This document shows, in pieces, positions 30,053 to 42,003 of a DNA stretch of 64,000 nucleotides. Source of the DNA: Synechococcus sp. CO36386bin_29. GTDB lineage: Bacteria; Cyanobacteriota; Cyanobacteriia; PCC-6307; Cyanobiaceae. The notes below the pieces were generated by a model, which worked only from the letters and a program-made list of their open reading frames with translations, was not told the origin of the DNA and did not search any database. The DNA lies in NCBI GenBank assembly GCA_011523835.1, contig WTFZ01000049.1, positions 1-64,000 on the forward strand. Direction: 5' to 3'. Both the position numbers and the translations under genes were made by a program. The first letter of the stretch is position 1; each line of letters opens with the position of its first letter.

Positions 30053-30191
30053 CATCTGGTGTTAATAACAACCGTATGATCAAAAGATGCTCTGAAAGAT
30101 CTTGTCACCAATACTCGACCTTGAATCCAAAGGCTGATCAGAACAGTCAACCGAAAAATTGAAAGCACTGTCCATCTGGAAGATCTATTTA

Positions 30192-31657
30192 TCAATTCGC
30201 CAGGGCTCGAGCCCAATGTTGCGTTGAGGATGGCGAGCCATTCCGGCCTGCCAGCCAAACGCCATGCCGAGCACGGCTGACCGCCACATAAACAAGTTGC
30301 CTGCGCAGATCAAGGTCCTGAGGCCAGAACACATCGTCGGCGACGAAGACCTCACCAAAACTGCTTCCCTGACTGCGATGCACGGTGAGCACTGCTGCAG
30401 GCCCAAGGGACGCGAACGCATCACGAACGAGGAAATAGCGGCGCCAGAGTGGACGCCCCCCTCGCTGACCAGCGTCTCGAGCCTGCGTTCGCAGGTGCTG
30501 AAGAAGAGCATCCAGCTTCTGCCTTGCTGGGGTGCCGACAGGGGGTTGGAGGCGCAGATTGAGCTCGAGTTCCCCACAGCGCACCCGCGCGTTAAGGGTT
30601 TCAATCACAGGTGCGCCGAGGCCCGCCAGCGAGAGCTGGGCGTCACCTGCCACTCCGAACTCTGCAAGATCACAGCGTTCTAGAGCGACATCGTCGACCA
30701 GGAGTTCACGGTTGGAGCCCAGTACCAGATCGGGTTCCTCCCCGGTCTCACCGCCATCCCGTGATGCCGGAGCCATCACCGCCGTGCGGGTGATCAGCAC
30801 CTCGCCGGGCAACACGGCCATCTGATCGGCCATCTCGCCATGAATCGCACGTCGGGCATGGGGAACAAGGGCCTCAAGCCTGCGGTTGGTGTAACAGAGA
30901 ATCCTCGCCGCATCGGGATTATCAGTGGCTGCTGCCTGCTGCAGCGCCTCCTGAGCACGTTGCAGCCAATCGGAGCGGTTCATCACCCCCACCTGCCCCA
31001 GATCCGTACGGACCGTCGCCAGAAGAGGGGGCACCTCACAGGGCAGTCGACCATCACGGAAACAACTGGCCAACTGCAACACGGGTCCCTGGTGACGGAC
31101 CACTTGCCGCAGCGTTGCTTGGGCGGCCCGAGTCATCGCGAACACCGGACTTTCGCTTTCGCCCACCGGCGGCAGCTGTGCCGGATCCCCGACGAACACA
31201 AGCCGGGTCCCAAACGTATGTGCGCACTGAAGAGCGATCGTCAACAACGAGCTGTCCACCATGGAGGCTTCATCGATCAGCACCAGGCCGAGATGCTCGA
31301 GTGCTGATGCCGTCTGCTCGGTTGACTCACACAACTCACGATCCCCCTGCCGCTTGAGCTTGAGGCGCAGCAAGCGGTGAATCGTGGAGGGGTACCAGGT
31401 GGGGTGAAGCCCCTCGAGTGCCAGAGCCTGTCTGAGCACTCCAACGGCCTTATGGGTGGGCGCCACAACGGTCCAGCACAGCCCACTGGCCTCCACCTGC
31501 TGGAGGAGACGCATCGAGAGGAACGTCTTGCCGCTGCCGGCAAAACCGCTCAGGACGAACGGAACGGTGGCATCCGTTTGCTGCAGCCAGTCGGCGAAAG
31601 CATCAGCGGCCTGCTGCTGATCACTGGTGAGAACCAGCGAAGAATGGGCAGGGGTGC

Positions 31658-31661
<4 letters not shown>
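30192..31661 (-). CDS. RecD-like superfamily 1 helicase / ATP-dependent exonuclease alpha-type
   Basis: LSGFAGSGKTFLSMRLL Walker A; LVLIDEASMVDSSLL; VHRSQGSSFGEVFV; YVAVSRARHGVWL. Confidence 0.92.
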
Positions 31662-33132
<1,471 letters not shown>

Positions 33133-33157
33133 TCAGGCCACAGGTCCCGGACCACGA

Positions 33158-34039
33158 TCAGGGGATCAGATCGTCAAGCTCATGCTCGATCTGGTGCCGT
33201 CGACTCCAGGCCAAAACTGCATTAACCAGAAGCATGGTGACAGTCATCGGACCAACTCCACCAGGCACTGGAGATAACGCAGCAACCAAGGGCTCCAGCT
33301 CAGCGGCATTCACATCACCGCACAACCCACCCTCAGGCCTGCGGTGAATTCCCACATCAATCACAACGGCACCTTGTGCGACATATTCAGCACCGATCAT
33401 TTCCGGACGTCCCGCAGCGACGACAAGGATGTCGGCTTGACGGGTCAGAGCCGACAAATCACTGGTTCGGGAATGCGCCACCGTGACCGTTGCATTAGCA
33501 GCCTGAAGCATCAGGGCCATCGGCTGGCCAACAAGGATGCTCCGCCCCACCACGACAGCGCGCTTGCCGGACGGATCAATTCCCTGGCTGCGCAACATGG
33601 CCATCACACCTGCAGGTGTACAGCTGCGCGGGCCTGGCTCACCTTTCAGCAGTCTTCCAAGATTGAGTGTGTGCAGGCCATCTGCATCCTTATCAGGGTC
33701 GATGGCGGCCAGAAGAGGGGTTTCATCGAGACCTGCGGGAAGGGGGAGCTGCAACAGAATTCCATCCACCCGCTCATCGGCATTGAGCTCACTGATGACT
33801 CTCAGAACGGTCTCCGGATCTGAAGAGGCAGGCAAGTGAGAACCGAAACTCTGAACACCCACCCTGGCGCAGGCTTTCTCCTTGTTTGCGACGTACACCG
33901 CACTCGCGGGATCATCACCCACTCGCAGAACCGCGAGTCCCGGCGGCCGGCCGGCCTGGGCGCACCCGTTGCGGACCTGCTGTGCCAGACGCTCTTCAAG
34001 CTCCTTGGCCAGAGCTTTGCCATCCAATCTGAGGGCCAT
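33158..34039 (-). CDS. folD: Bifunctional methylenetetrahydrofolate dehydrogenase/cyclohydrolase
   Basis: [44 protein letters not shown]; internal start chosen. Confidence 0.97.
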   Translation of the reverse strand: MALRLDGKALAKELEERLAQQVRNGCAQAGRPPGLAVLRVGDDPASAVYVANKEKACARVGVQSFGSHLPASSDPETVLRVISELNADERVDGILLQLPLPAGLDETPLLAAIDPDKDADGLHTLNLGRLLKGEPGPRSCTPAGVMAMLRSQGIDPSGKRAVVVGRSILVGQPMALMLQAANATVTVAHSRTSDLSALTRQADILVVAAGRPEMIGAEYVAQGAVVIDVGIHRRPEGGLCGDVNAAELEPLVAALSPVPGGVGPMTVTMLLVNAVLAWSRRHQIEHELDDLIP

Positions 34040-34114
34040 CGCCGACTGATTCCATGTGAATCCAGCATGCCGACCCATCAGAGCTAGCGTTTCCTTTGAA
34101 AGCATCCAGACATC

Positions 34115-36217
34115 TTGCGCTCGCATCCCCTGGCAAGGTTCTGGAGGTCATGGCTCAGGAGTGAATCTCCAAGACGTCCTGTGCTGCGCTGGAGTCGTCT
34201 GCAGCGCAGTGTGCTCCTTGCGCTATGCCTGCTCGTGGCCCTCGCATCAAGCTGGCCGTGGCTTGTGCAGCCGGACATTCGCCCCGGTCTGACAGCACCT
34301 TTCGACGCAGTGGCACCGAAGGATGCACGGGTGGTCGACAGAGAAGCTCTGAAACAACAGCGTTCCAGCCTGGTCCCGAGCACCCTTGTTCAGGTGATCG
34401 ACGATCAGCAGGATCAGCAGCTGCGGATGCGTCTCGAGCGGTATCTGGGTGAGTTGGAGCGCGTCGCCAGCAGCGACGACGCTGAACGGATCGGCCCGGT
34501 GAACCTCACCATCAAAGAACAGCGGTGGCTCGAAGAACGTTCAGCAGAGGAACGCCTGAGCTGGGATATGGCTCTGCGCCGGGCCCTGGACCGAATGCTC
34601 AGCCAGGGATTGGTCAACAACCTGGCGGAAGAGCAGCTGCGTCAAGCCACATCCCTTCAACTCGACGCGCTGGGAGTGGACGAAGTACCAGCACGGACCC
34701 TTGGCTCCAAGCTGCTCACGAGCACCGTGCAGGGTGCCAGCAATCTCAAAACCGATCCGCAGCGCAGCCAGAGGCTGATCGAGAAACTGATCACCCAGCA
34801 AGGCATCCCCGTCATCGAGGTCAGCCAGGGGGACCTGATCACTCAGAAGGGTGAACCGATCAGTTCCCAGGCCTATGACGTTCTCGATTTCTTCGGCCTG
34901 GTGAACCGCAGACCCAAACTGGGAATCTGGTTGGTCCGATTCACAGAATCCCTTGCGGGATGTGGAGTCCTACTGCTTGTGATGCGCCGAGAGCGCCCCT
35001 GCCTCGAGGCGCCCCATGGACTGCTCGCGCTGGGATTGCTACTGATTTCCCAGGCCTGCAAGGTTTGGTTCGGCGCAGCCGTGAGCCCATTGGCGGTGAT
35101 TGTTCCACCGACGCTCCTGCTGGCGCAGGGCCTTGGAACAAACAGCGCCCTGGCTTGGCTGGCGATCGCCAGCCTGCTTTGGCCCACACCGGTCACGGGC
35201 CTAGGCGAAGGTCGACTACTCGTTGCTGCGGCAACAGCCACCGTGGCCGCCCTCCAGGCGGGAAGAATCAGAAGTCGTGCTCAGCTGCTGCAACTGGCTG
35301 TACTGCTCCCGCTCGGAGCTCTGGTTGTGGAGCTGCTTCTGCTCAATCGGACGGCACAACCACTGGTGACGACGGACTGGAGCCGGTTGCTTCCCAACTC
35401 TGGGGATCTGGCATCTGAAGCCTTGCTGCTGGGCCTGCTGATGATGCTGACGATCCTTGTCATTCCTTTGCTGGAAAGTTCCTTTGGACTGCTGACCAGG
35501 GCGAGGCTGATGGAGCTGGCCGATCAGGAACGACCGCTTCTGCGCAGACTCTCCTCAGAGGCTCCAGGCACCTTCGAGCACACTCTGATGATTTGCAGTT
35601 TGGCCGAGGAGGGCGCGCGCGCAATCGGTGCCGATGTGGATCTGATCCGCACCGGTTCGCTTTATCACGACGTGGGCAAACTCCATGCGCCGAATTGGTT
35701 TATCGAGAACCAGACCACCGACCACAACCCTCACACGGAACTCAATGATCCGGTTGCCAGTGCTGGCGTGTTGCAAGCCCATGTGGATGAAGGTCTGAAA
35801 CTGGCCAGACGCCACCGACTGCCCAGACCGATTGCCGACTTCATTCCCGAGCATCAGGGAACTTTGCGGATGGGGTATTTCATGCACCAGGCAAGGCTGA
35901 AGGATCCCGAGATTTCAGAGAAGCGATTTCGCTATCACGGACCGACGCCACGCTCCAAGGAGACGGGAATCATGATGGTGGCTGATGGTTGCGAGGCCGC
36001 CCTGCGCTCCTTGCCGCCCGACACAAGCGATACGGAAGCTCGAGCCACTGTGAAACGCATCGTGGAGGCAAGGCTCAGCGATGGACAGTTGCGTCAAAGC
36101 GGCCTTAGTCGCGCCGAGCTGGAACTTGTAATGCGGGCTTTTGTGAAGGTGTGGCGCCGCATGCGTCATCGCCGCATTCCTTATCCCATCCCGGCCAAGC
36201 GAAGATTCACTGCTTAA
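34115..36217 (+). CDS. 7TM-HD family phosphohydrolase (PgpH-like, putative c-di-AMP phosphodiesterase)
   Basis: Multi-TM N-terminal half; [53 protein letters not shown]. Confidence 0.9.
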   Translation: MRSHPLARFWRSWLRSESPRRPVLRWSRLQRSVLLALCLLVALASSWPWLVQPDIRPGLTAPFDAVAPKDARVVDREALKQQRSSLVPSTLVQVIDDQQDQQLRMRLERYLGELERVASSDDAERIGPVNLTIKEQRWLEERSAEERLSWDMALRRALDRMLSQGLVNNLAEEQLRQATSLQLDALGVDEVPARTLGSKLLTSTVQGASNLKTDPQRSQRLIEKLITQQGIPVIEVSQGDLITQKGEPISSQAYDVLDFFGLVNRRPKLGIWLVRFTESLAGCGVLLLVMRRERPCLEAPHGLLALGLLLISQACKVWFGAAVSPLAVIVPPTLLLAQGLGTNSALAWLAIASLLWPTPVTGLGEGRLLVAAATATVAALQAGRIRSRAQLLQLAVLLPLGALVVELLLLNRTAQPLVTTDWSRLLPNSGDLASEALLLGLLMMLTILVIPLLESSFGLLTRARLMELADQERPLLRRLSSEAPGTFEHTLMICSLAEEGARAIGADVDLIRTGSLYHDVGKLHAPNWFIENQTTDHNPHTELNDPVASAGVLQAHVDEGLKLARRHRLPRPIADFIPEHQGTLRMGYFMHQARLKDPEISEKRFRYHGPTPRSKETGIMMVADGCEAALRSLPPDTSDTEARATVKRIVEARLSDGQLRQSGLSRAELELVMRAFVKVWRRMRHRRIPYPIPAKRRFTA

Positions 36218-36864
36218 GCAATAGCCCAGGCGGGCATTGGAGCGCGCGCGCGCACCTGGCGGCTTGGATCATCAGGGTCAGGAAAACGTAAGGCCAGCGC
36301 CCTGAGCCGCAGCCCCGAAGCCGAACAAGGAGAGTTATAAATCGGATCCCCGATGATGGGATGGTGCTGGGCCGCCAGATGGGCGCGCAACTGGTGGGAC
36401 CGTCCTGTCCTCGGGCTGAGCCAGAGACGTGTGCTGCTCTTCATCAACTGCAGACGACGCCACAGCGTGATGCACTCCTTTCCTTCTGGATGAAAGCCAT
36501 AGGTGGGCGGCTGTCGCTTCAGACGAGCCAAAGGGAGACGGACCTGCCCGCTGAGACCCGCCAACTGTCCCTTCACCTCAGCGATGTAGAGCTTTCTGAC
36601 CCGTCGCGTTGCGAACAGGCCCGAGAGGCAGCGCAGCATTCCCAAATCCTTCGCCAAAAGGATGAGTCCTGAGGTGTCGCGGTCGAGCCGATGAACCAGA
36701 CGAAGGTCTGGGCACTCATGCTGAAGGCGACTGATCAGAGAATCCTGCTGGTGAGGACCCAGACCGGGCTGACACAGAAGTCCTGACGGCTTATCCAGCA
36801 CGAGAAAGCGTGGATAATCCAGGATGAGAGGAAGTCCGGCAAGCGATTGAAGGGAGGAAGACAA
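36214..36864 (-). CDS. RluA-family pseudouridine synthase
   Basis: LVHRLDRDTSGLILLAKD; SPRTGRSHQLRAHLA. Confidence 0.93.
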   Translation of the reverse strand: MSSSLQSLAGLPLILDYPRFLVLDKPSGLLCQPGLGPHQQDSLISRLQHECPDLRLVHRLDRDTSGLILLAKDLGMLRCLSGLFATRRVRKLYIAEVKGQLAGLSGQVRLPLARLKRQPPTYGFHPEGKECITLWRRLQLMKSSTRLWLSPRTGRSHQLRAHLAAQHHPIIGDPIYNSPCSASGLRLRALALRFPDPDDPSRQVRARAPMPAWAIA

Positions 36865-36868
36865 CGGC

Positions 36869-37270
36869 TCAGAGACGACCGCCTCGGCGATGAGCCGGAC
36901 GGCACCAGTAGATCAGAGCGAGCACGTTGACCAGTCCCAGCAAAACGGCAGTGATGCCGAGAGTGGGAGCATCAGGTCCGAGGACCAGTCGCACAATTCC
37001 GTAGGGCAGGGCGCCACCCAGAGCCATGGACAAGGCGACGATGCTGAGAATCACTCCCCAGCGCCGCTGCGCCAGGAGTCCTGCGGAGGCCACGATGCCC
37101 ACGATTGCCGCTGGCCAGGCCAGGGAAAAGGCCAGAGCGATATTGGTGATCCCCAGGCCTGTGAGCTCTTCACGCCGAAAAGCAAACAACCCGATCAACG
37201 GCAGGGCCATGAGATTGCCGACCAGACCCATCCAGGTCATCAACCAGTAGCCGCGAAGCCTGGGCCCCAT
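36869..37270 (-). CDS. Hypothetical membrane protein (4 TM)
   Basis: Hydrophobic segments; good ORF. Confidence 0.65.
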   Translation of the reverse strand: MGPRLRGYWLMTWMGLVGNLMALPLIGLFAFRREELTGLGITNIALAFSLAWPAAIVGIVASAGLLAQRRWGVILSIVALSMALGGALPYGIVRLVLGPDAPTLGITAVLLGLVNVLALIYWCRPAHRRGGRL

Positions 37271-37291
37271 GGAGTCAGTTTGCAGACCGAG

Positions 37292-37615
37292 TCACCGTAA
37301 GAGGCCGTCGCCGCTCTCACCGCCGTCACCCAAGACCGTTTCCAAGGTATTGAGCAGCAAGGCAACGGCTTCTTCACGATCCAGGTCCATGGCGTCCAAC
37401 CCGACGCGACTGATCCAGTCATGACAGAGCCCTTCGATCTGATCAAACAAAGGGCTTGAGGCCTGCAGAGCATCACATAACCGCTGGGAAGCCTCTTGAT
37501 CGATCTCGAGCTGGTCCAGCACCCGATAGCGCTGACCGTCCTCGCCGAGATACGTCAGGTGACCCTCGTCATCGAGCTTTGGAGCTGTGATGGGAGCAAC
37601 TGAAAATTCGTCCAT
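37292..37615 (-). CDS. Conserved hypothetical acidic protein
   Basis: 107 aa ORF, coding-like composition. Confidence 0.65.
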   Translation of the reverse strand: MDEFSVAPITAPKLDDEGHLTYLGEDGQRYRVLDQLEIDQEASQRLCDALQASSPLFDQIEGLCHDWISRVGLDAMDLDREEAVALLLNTLETVLGDGGESGDGLLR

Positions 37616-37627
37616 GGTTCATCAACC

Positions 37628-38170
37628 TCACGGCGCTTCAAAGGGAACAGCGGGGGGCGCTGACACGGAGTCCGGAGGCAGGCGATCAGCGCAGAATCTG
37701 CGAAAGAGTGCTTCAACGTCCCGTGGAGGCAGAATCTGCACCAAACGGGCCTCGATCTCTTCACGTCGCTGCGACTGGTGGTAAAGCCGAAGCTCCTGAA
37801 CGGTTGTTTTGGAACGGGCCTCGATCGCTTCGAGCGCCTCGTCGATCTGGTAGTCGGCGAGAAGGGCAGCGCCATGGCAGTGCTGCATCACGTGCGCTGA
37901 CTCGTGGGCGAGCACCTCCCAGATCTGTTTGGGATCGTTCTCGAGATTATTGGCACAAAGAAGAAGGGCATTGCGCTGAGAGTGAAATGCTCCCAGAAGC
38001 GAAGGTGGGCAATCTTTGGCCACCATCGTGGCGGTTCCAGCGCGCCGGATCAAAGAGGCGTAGCGACCAATGCGATCCCAGCTCTCAGCGCGCACTGGCC
38101 AGGACACCAGGGCAGCAAGAGAAGCCAGCACCAGCGCTGAGGCAACGGAACGACCAGGCCGAATCACCAT
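37628..38170 (-). CDS. Secreted hypothetical protein with HExxH-type motif
   Basis: N-terminal signal; VLAHESAHVMQHCHGAALLADYQIDEALEAIEARS. Confidence 0.7.
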   Translation of the reverse strand: MVIRPGRSVASALVLASLAALVSWPVRAESWDRIGRYASLIRRAGTATMVAKDCPPSLLGAFHSQRNALLLCANNLENDPKQIWEVLAHESAHVMQHCHGAALLADYQIDEALEAIEARSKTTVQELRLYHQSQRREEIEARLVQILPPRDVEALFRRFCADRLPPDSVSAPPAVPFEAP

Positions 38171-38238
38171 CCCTTAGTCCCATACCTGCTCTTATTAGAG
38201 ACAGAAGAGACGCCATAAGGGGCGAAGGTTCGGTTCTT

Positions 38239-38538
38239 CTACTGATTCAGCCGTTGGACGCTGCTCACCTTGTCGCGGAAGGACTGCTCACGATCAATGC
38301 GGGTGTTGACGCGCAACGTGGCATGAAGCCTCGGGACCCCATCCTGATGCAAGCGCTCATGACAAGCCTTGACACAGGCAAAGACCGCGTCCCACTCCCC
38401 CTCAATCGCTGTTCCATCGGGTCCCAGCTGATGCTCAAGCCCCGAAGCTCGTATCACCTCCTGACAAACCGCGACATAAGGAGCCAGGGAGACCCCAACA
38501 CCGAGCGGCACGAGGCAGAGATCAACACCGACGCGCAT
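38239..38538 (-). CDS. MTH1187/YkoF-like thiamine-binding (DUF77) family protein
   Basis: VDLCLVPLGVGVSLAPYVAVCQEVIRASGLEHQLGPDGTAIEGEWDAVFACVKACHE. Confidence 0.85.
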   Translation of the reverse strand: MRVGVDLCLVPLGVGVSLAPYVAVCQEVIRASGLEHQLGPDGTAIEGEWDAVFACVKACHERLHQDGVPRLHATLRVNTRIDREQSFRDKVSSVQRLNQ

Positions 38539-38663
38539 CGTTCGCTCCAGTCATGCCATGTAATGGTTAATCATGAGCTCAGACAGATGCAAGTCCCTCG
38601 AGCCAACCAAACTTGACCAGCTGGGCGGCACTGCCGGCGAGGACCCCAACACGAAGGAGCCCC

Positions 38664-38930
38664 TCAGGAGTCTCCTGTTTTTTTCTTCAGGTCACCATGC
38701 CCGATGAGACAGGCGCTGGGGTACCCAAGGGTGCGCCACTCACCGCAGCCCGTCTGAACCTCGAGACCGATTCCACGCTCGCAGGTTGAACGGGAGCGTC
38801 CTTGTCCTTCACACCACCGACTGGCGGCCGCCTCCGCAGCAGCGATTGATTCGTAGGGCGCATCAAGCACTGGATGGGGACTCCCGTCCAGCGACACAAG
38901 TCGATAGAGGACGCGCTTGGAGTCAGGCAC
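38664..38930 (-). CDS. Hypothetical protein
   Basis: 88 aa ORF with coding-like composition. Confidence 0.5.
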   Translation of the reverse strand: MPDSKRVLYRLVSLDGSPHPVLDAPYESIAAAEAAASRWCEGQGRSRSTCERGIGLEVQTGCGEWRTLGYPSACLIGHGDLKKKTGDS

Positions 38931-39015
38931 TATTCCACTTCTACAACTGTCATCAGTGTTTCATGCTTTGTAGGGGCGTGCCATCCCGGCAGTCGAATTC
39001 ATTCACCGCATCACC

Positions 39016-39477
39016 ATGACGAGCCATGTCCTCTGCGACGCTTACGAGAGCCTTCTGAGCTGCGCCCCAGCCCCCCTCTTCCGGAAGGCTAGAGACCTTT
39101 ACCTCAAGAAATACGCCCTGGATGGCCGTAAGAGCGAGAGCCCTTTGCGCCTCTTCGTTGTCAGCGAACGCCTCAACGAAACCATCAGCCCCGATCCGGA
39201 CGCATTACCCCATGGACGCATTGCCCGCCTTGAAGCCTTGACCGAGGAGCTGGCCTTAGTCCACTGGCAGAACGCTCAACCGGCCGATCCACACGCTGTG
39301 GAGCACTATCTGCGTGAAACTTGGGATATGACCAACCTTTCACTCCACCCCTGCGCAGAGCCCTGGTTCCGAGAGGGTGGCCATCAGCAGCGGCTAAGGC
39401 TTCCCGCCCCTCTGCGCTGGATCAGGGAAGCGCGGTACCAAGACGTTGAAAAAACTCTGCAAGATGAAAACCCATAA
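39016..39477 (+). CDS. Conserved hypothetical protein
   Basis: 153 aa ORF. Confidence 0.6.
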   Translation: MTSHVLCDAYESLLSCAPAPLFRKARDLYLKKYALDGRKSESPLRLFVVSERLNETISPDPDALPHGRIARLEALTEELALVHWQNAQPADPHAVEHYLRETWDMTNLSLHPCAEPWFREGGHQQRLRLPAPLRWIREARYQDVEKTLQDENP

Positions 39478-39545
39478 AAACCTGAAAGCGAACGACCATC
39501 CGCGCGCACCTGGCTAAGCCTGAAATAAGTCTTAGTGGATCAATT

Positions 39546-39752
39546 ATGAGAATGCCTTTGCCCGAACGGTACGTCCTGCGCCACAGGGGCAGCGGCCGGT
39601 ACCTGAGCGTCAATGATCAGAACCAGCAAATCGAAGCAATCGAGAGCCCAGAATCGGCCTGGACTTTCCACAGTCATGAAGGGGCTGTCACCCACGCTCT
39701 GTGGATCGGCGAAGTGCACGGACAGACCCCTGACGTGGTCAAGATGCTCTGA
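39546..39752 (+). CDS. Hypothetical small protein
   Basis: 68 aa ORF, YVLRHRGSGRYLSVNDQNQQIEAIESPESAWTF. Confidence 0.55.
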   Translation: MRMPLPERYVLRHRGSGRYLSVNDQNQQIEAIESPESAWTFHSHEGAVTHALWIGEVHGQTPDVVKML

Positions 39753-39773
39753 GTACTGAGTCTGTTTTGAGGT

Positions 39774-40055
39774 TCAGAGCTCGTCCTCTACCTCAGCCTT
39801 AATGGTGCAGTCGGCCATGGGATAGCTGACGCAGAGCAGGGCATAGCCGTTACCCATTTGTTCGTCATCGAGGAAACTCTGATCTGACTGATCAACACTG
39901 CCGCTCAGCACTTTGCCGGCACAGGTGCTGCAAGCACCTGCACGGCAGGAGTAAGGAAGATCAACACCCTGCTCTTCCGCCGCGTCCAGAATGTATTGAT
40001 CATCTGCGCAGGAAAAACTCTTTCCGCCTTCAAGAGTGATAGTGAACGATGCCAT
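39774..40055 (-). CDS. petF: 2Fe-2S ferredoxin
   Basis: [34 protein letters not shown]...ALLCVSYP. Confidence 0.97.
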   Translation of the reverse strand: MASFTITLEGGKSFSCADDQYILDAAEEQGVDLPYSCRAGACSTCAGKVLSGSVDQSDQSFLDDEQMGNGYALLCVSYPMADCTIKAEVEDEL

Positions 40056-40138
40056 AAGACTTCAAGCGGTCACACTCGTCGTAGGGAGCAGCGGCTCAGA
40101 GAGCATCACTGCGTGCGCGATCCCTGACAGATACATCT

Positions 40139-40348
40139 TCAACGCTGGCCGATCAAGTCCTCCCAGGTCAAAAACTGACGACTGTCCACCTGATCCGCGT
40201 ACGAGGTGAATTGGTCGCGGGAGTGAAGCACCTCCTCATCGCGGCCATCAACCGGTGACTCTGCACGTTGAATTCCCGACCACTCTTTCCAGAACAACAT
40301 CTCAAGATTGACTCTTGAGACCAGCATTGAGTTTTTACTGGAAAACAT
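40139..40348 (-). CDS. Hypothetical small protein
   Basis: 69 aa ORF, RDQFTSYADQVDSRQFLTWEDLIGQR. Confidence 0.4.
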   Translation of the reverse strand: MFSSKNSMLVSRVNLEMLFWKEWSGIQRAESPVDGRDEEVLHSRDQFTSYADQVDSRQFLTWEDLIGQR

Positions 40349-40390
40349 CAGTATCCGGGGCTACCTAAGAAGGTGCATAAGGGCACAGTT

Positions 40391-40636
40391 TCACCCCTGA
40401 ATGAAATGTCGTAGTCGCCTTGAGTCTTCAGCCATCCGGCGTTGCAGCTCAACCGAAGGAGCATCAGCGTCTTCCCTAGCCTGCGCTGAAAAAACGTCGG
40501 CGGCGGTGATGTTGAATCCACGCCCCCGAGCGAGCTCGATCAGAGCCTCAATCGACAGAGGTTCAGCCAGAGTGGCCGCTAGAGCCGAGTCGGTTTCGCG
40601 TTGGCTTAGGAACGCATCAAGATCCTGAAGCGACAT
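40391..40636 (-). CDS. Nif11-domain small protein
   Basis: MSLQDLDAFLSQRETDSALAATLAEPLSIEALIELARGRGFNITAADVFSAQ. Confidence 0.8.
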   Translation of the reverse strand: MSLQDLDAFLSQRETDSALAATLAEPLSIEALIELARGRGFNITAADVFSAQAREDADAPSVELQRRMAEDSRRLRHFIQG

Positions 40637-40744
40637 TCGCTGCTGAAGTCGGACTCCCCTATTTCATCACCGCACGGTGCCGGAAGATCAATTGATGAGA
40701 ACCAGGTTTCAGCTAAGCAACCTGCGTACAAGGATGCTGATCTA

Positions 40745-41149
40745 ATGCACAAAGTGTCGATGCGAGAGCGCGTCCTCCTGCTGATTCCAACCGCTGGGTT
40801 CACTGGCCTGCTGGTGTTGTTCGTGGTGCTCTGGCAAGCCAGCCAGCACCAAAGCAACAGCTTGCAGAGACTGAACAACCGCTTGCAAGAACTGGAGCAT
40901 CGCGAGGACGTTAACAGCCGACAACTTTTAGATCAGCAGCTGAGCGTCTTGAAGACCCGTCAGCAGAAGCTGCAATCAGAGATCCAGAGCCTCCAGACCC
41001 TTCAAAGCGAAAGTGCAGAACGAGAGGCACGCCTGCTTGAGACTCTCCGGCGACGCGTCCCCAGGCCATTCACAACGGATGAGACTGCTGATGTCGATCA
41101 GGCGATCCCTACCCCATTCAATCCGAATCCTTCAGCTCCTAGCCCTTGA
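40745..41149 (+). CDS. Membrane-anchored coiled-coil hypothetical protein
   Basis: TM near N-terminus then long Gln/Glu/Leu heptad-like segment. Confidence 0.6.
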   Translation: MHKVSMRERVLLLIPTAGFTGLLVLFVVLWQASQHQSNSLQRLNNRLQELEHREDVNSRQLLDQQLSVLKTRQQKLQSEIQSLQTLQSESAEREARLLETLRRRVPRPFTTDETADVDQAIPTPFNPNPSAPSP

Positions 41150-41999
41150 CGGCATCGCCACTGGCGCTTGGAAGGATGAAGCGTTGAAGAAGAACGAACA
41201 GGATCAGGACAGGAAGGATCGACACCACCGACCCCGCCGCAACGATGCGCCAGTCGAGCGAGAAGCTGCTGGCCAGCTGCTGGAGTCCGAGAGGGAGAGT
41301 GAACAGCTTGGGATCATCAAGAATGACCAGGGGCCAGAGGAAATCGCTCCACGTTCCGATGAACACAAACATGGCAAGAGTGATGAGGTCAGCCCGAGCC
41401 GCTGGAATCATCACGTTCCACCACTCGCCCAGCTTGCTGCAGCCATCAAGGCGAGCCGCCTCTTCAAGTTCGACCGGCACGCCGAGGAAACTCTGCCGAA
41501 GAAGGTAGAGACCAAAAGCCGTCGCAGCTTGGGGAATGACGAGGGCCAGAAGCGTATTTCTCAGGCCAAGCTGCACCATCAGGAGATAAAGCGGAATCAT
41601 CACCACCTGGAAAGGGATGAGGATGGTGGCAACCACGAGGGCCAGAACCAATCCTCGTCCTGCGAATTGCATGCGGGCCAGGGGATAGGCCGCCAGCGAG
41701 CAGAACAGAAGATTCGCCACCACCGCCACAAGGCTGACGAGTGTGCTGTTCAACAGGTACCGGCCGAGGGGGTTGTCTCGGAACAGACGGCCATAAGCGT
41801 CGAGGCTCGGTTCAGCAGGAAGCAATGCCGGAGGACTGGTGAAGATGTCCTCAGCAGGGCCTTTGAGTGATGTGCTCACGAGCCACAGCAGCGGCACCAA
41901 GACCACCAAAGCCAACAGGATCAGCAACATCAGCTGAAGCACTGAACGAGGAGTGATGCGGTCCTTCTCCAGGGCAGCGGGGGTCTGGTGACGGGCCAT
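41139..41999 (-). CDS. Carbohydrate ABC transporter permease (MalG/GgtD type)
   Basis: EEAARLDGCSKLGEWWNVMIPAARADL EAA-loop; start chosen at 41999 to avoid leuA overlap. Confidence 0.9.
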   Translation of the reverse strand: MARHQTPAALEKDRITPRSVLQLMLLILLALVVLVPLLWLVSTSLKGPAEDIFTSPPALLPAEPSLDAYGRLFRDNPLGRYLLNSTLVSLVAVVANLLFCSLAAYPLARMQFAGRGLVLALVVATILIPFQVVMIPLYLLMVQLGLRNTLLALVIPQAATAFGLYLLRQSFLGVPVELEEAARLDGCSKLGEWWNVMIPAARADLITLAMFVFIGTWSDFLWPLVILDDPKLFTLPLGLQQLASSFSLDWRIVAAGSVVSILPVLILFVLLQRFILPSASGDAVKG

Positions 42000-42003
42000 C
42001 GAG

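Noticed and set aside
25690-30190. Search for transposase, integrase, att-like repeats at island edges
   Set aside because: None seen; tRNA-Glu is ~8 kb away and not an obvious integration site.
37708-38616. 302-aa plus-strand ORF
   Set aside because: Antisense across two minus-strand genes and their intergenic gap; Arg/Ser-rich.
41013-41870. 285-aa plus-strand ORF
   Set aside because: Antisense to ABC permease; charged low-complexity translation typical of reversed membrane-protein codons.
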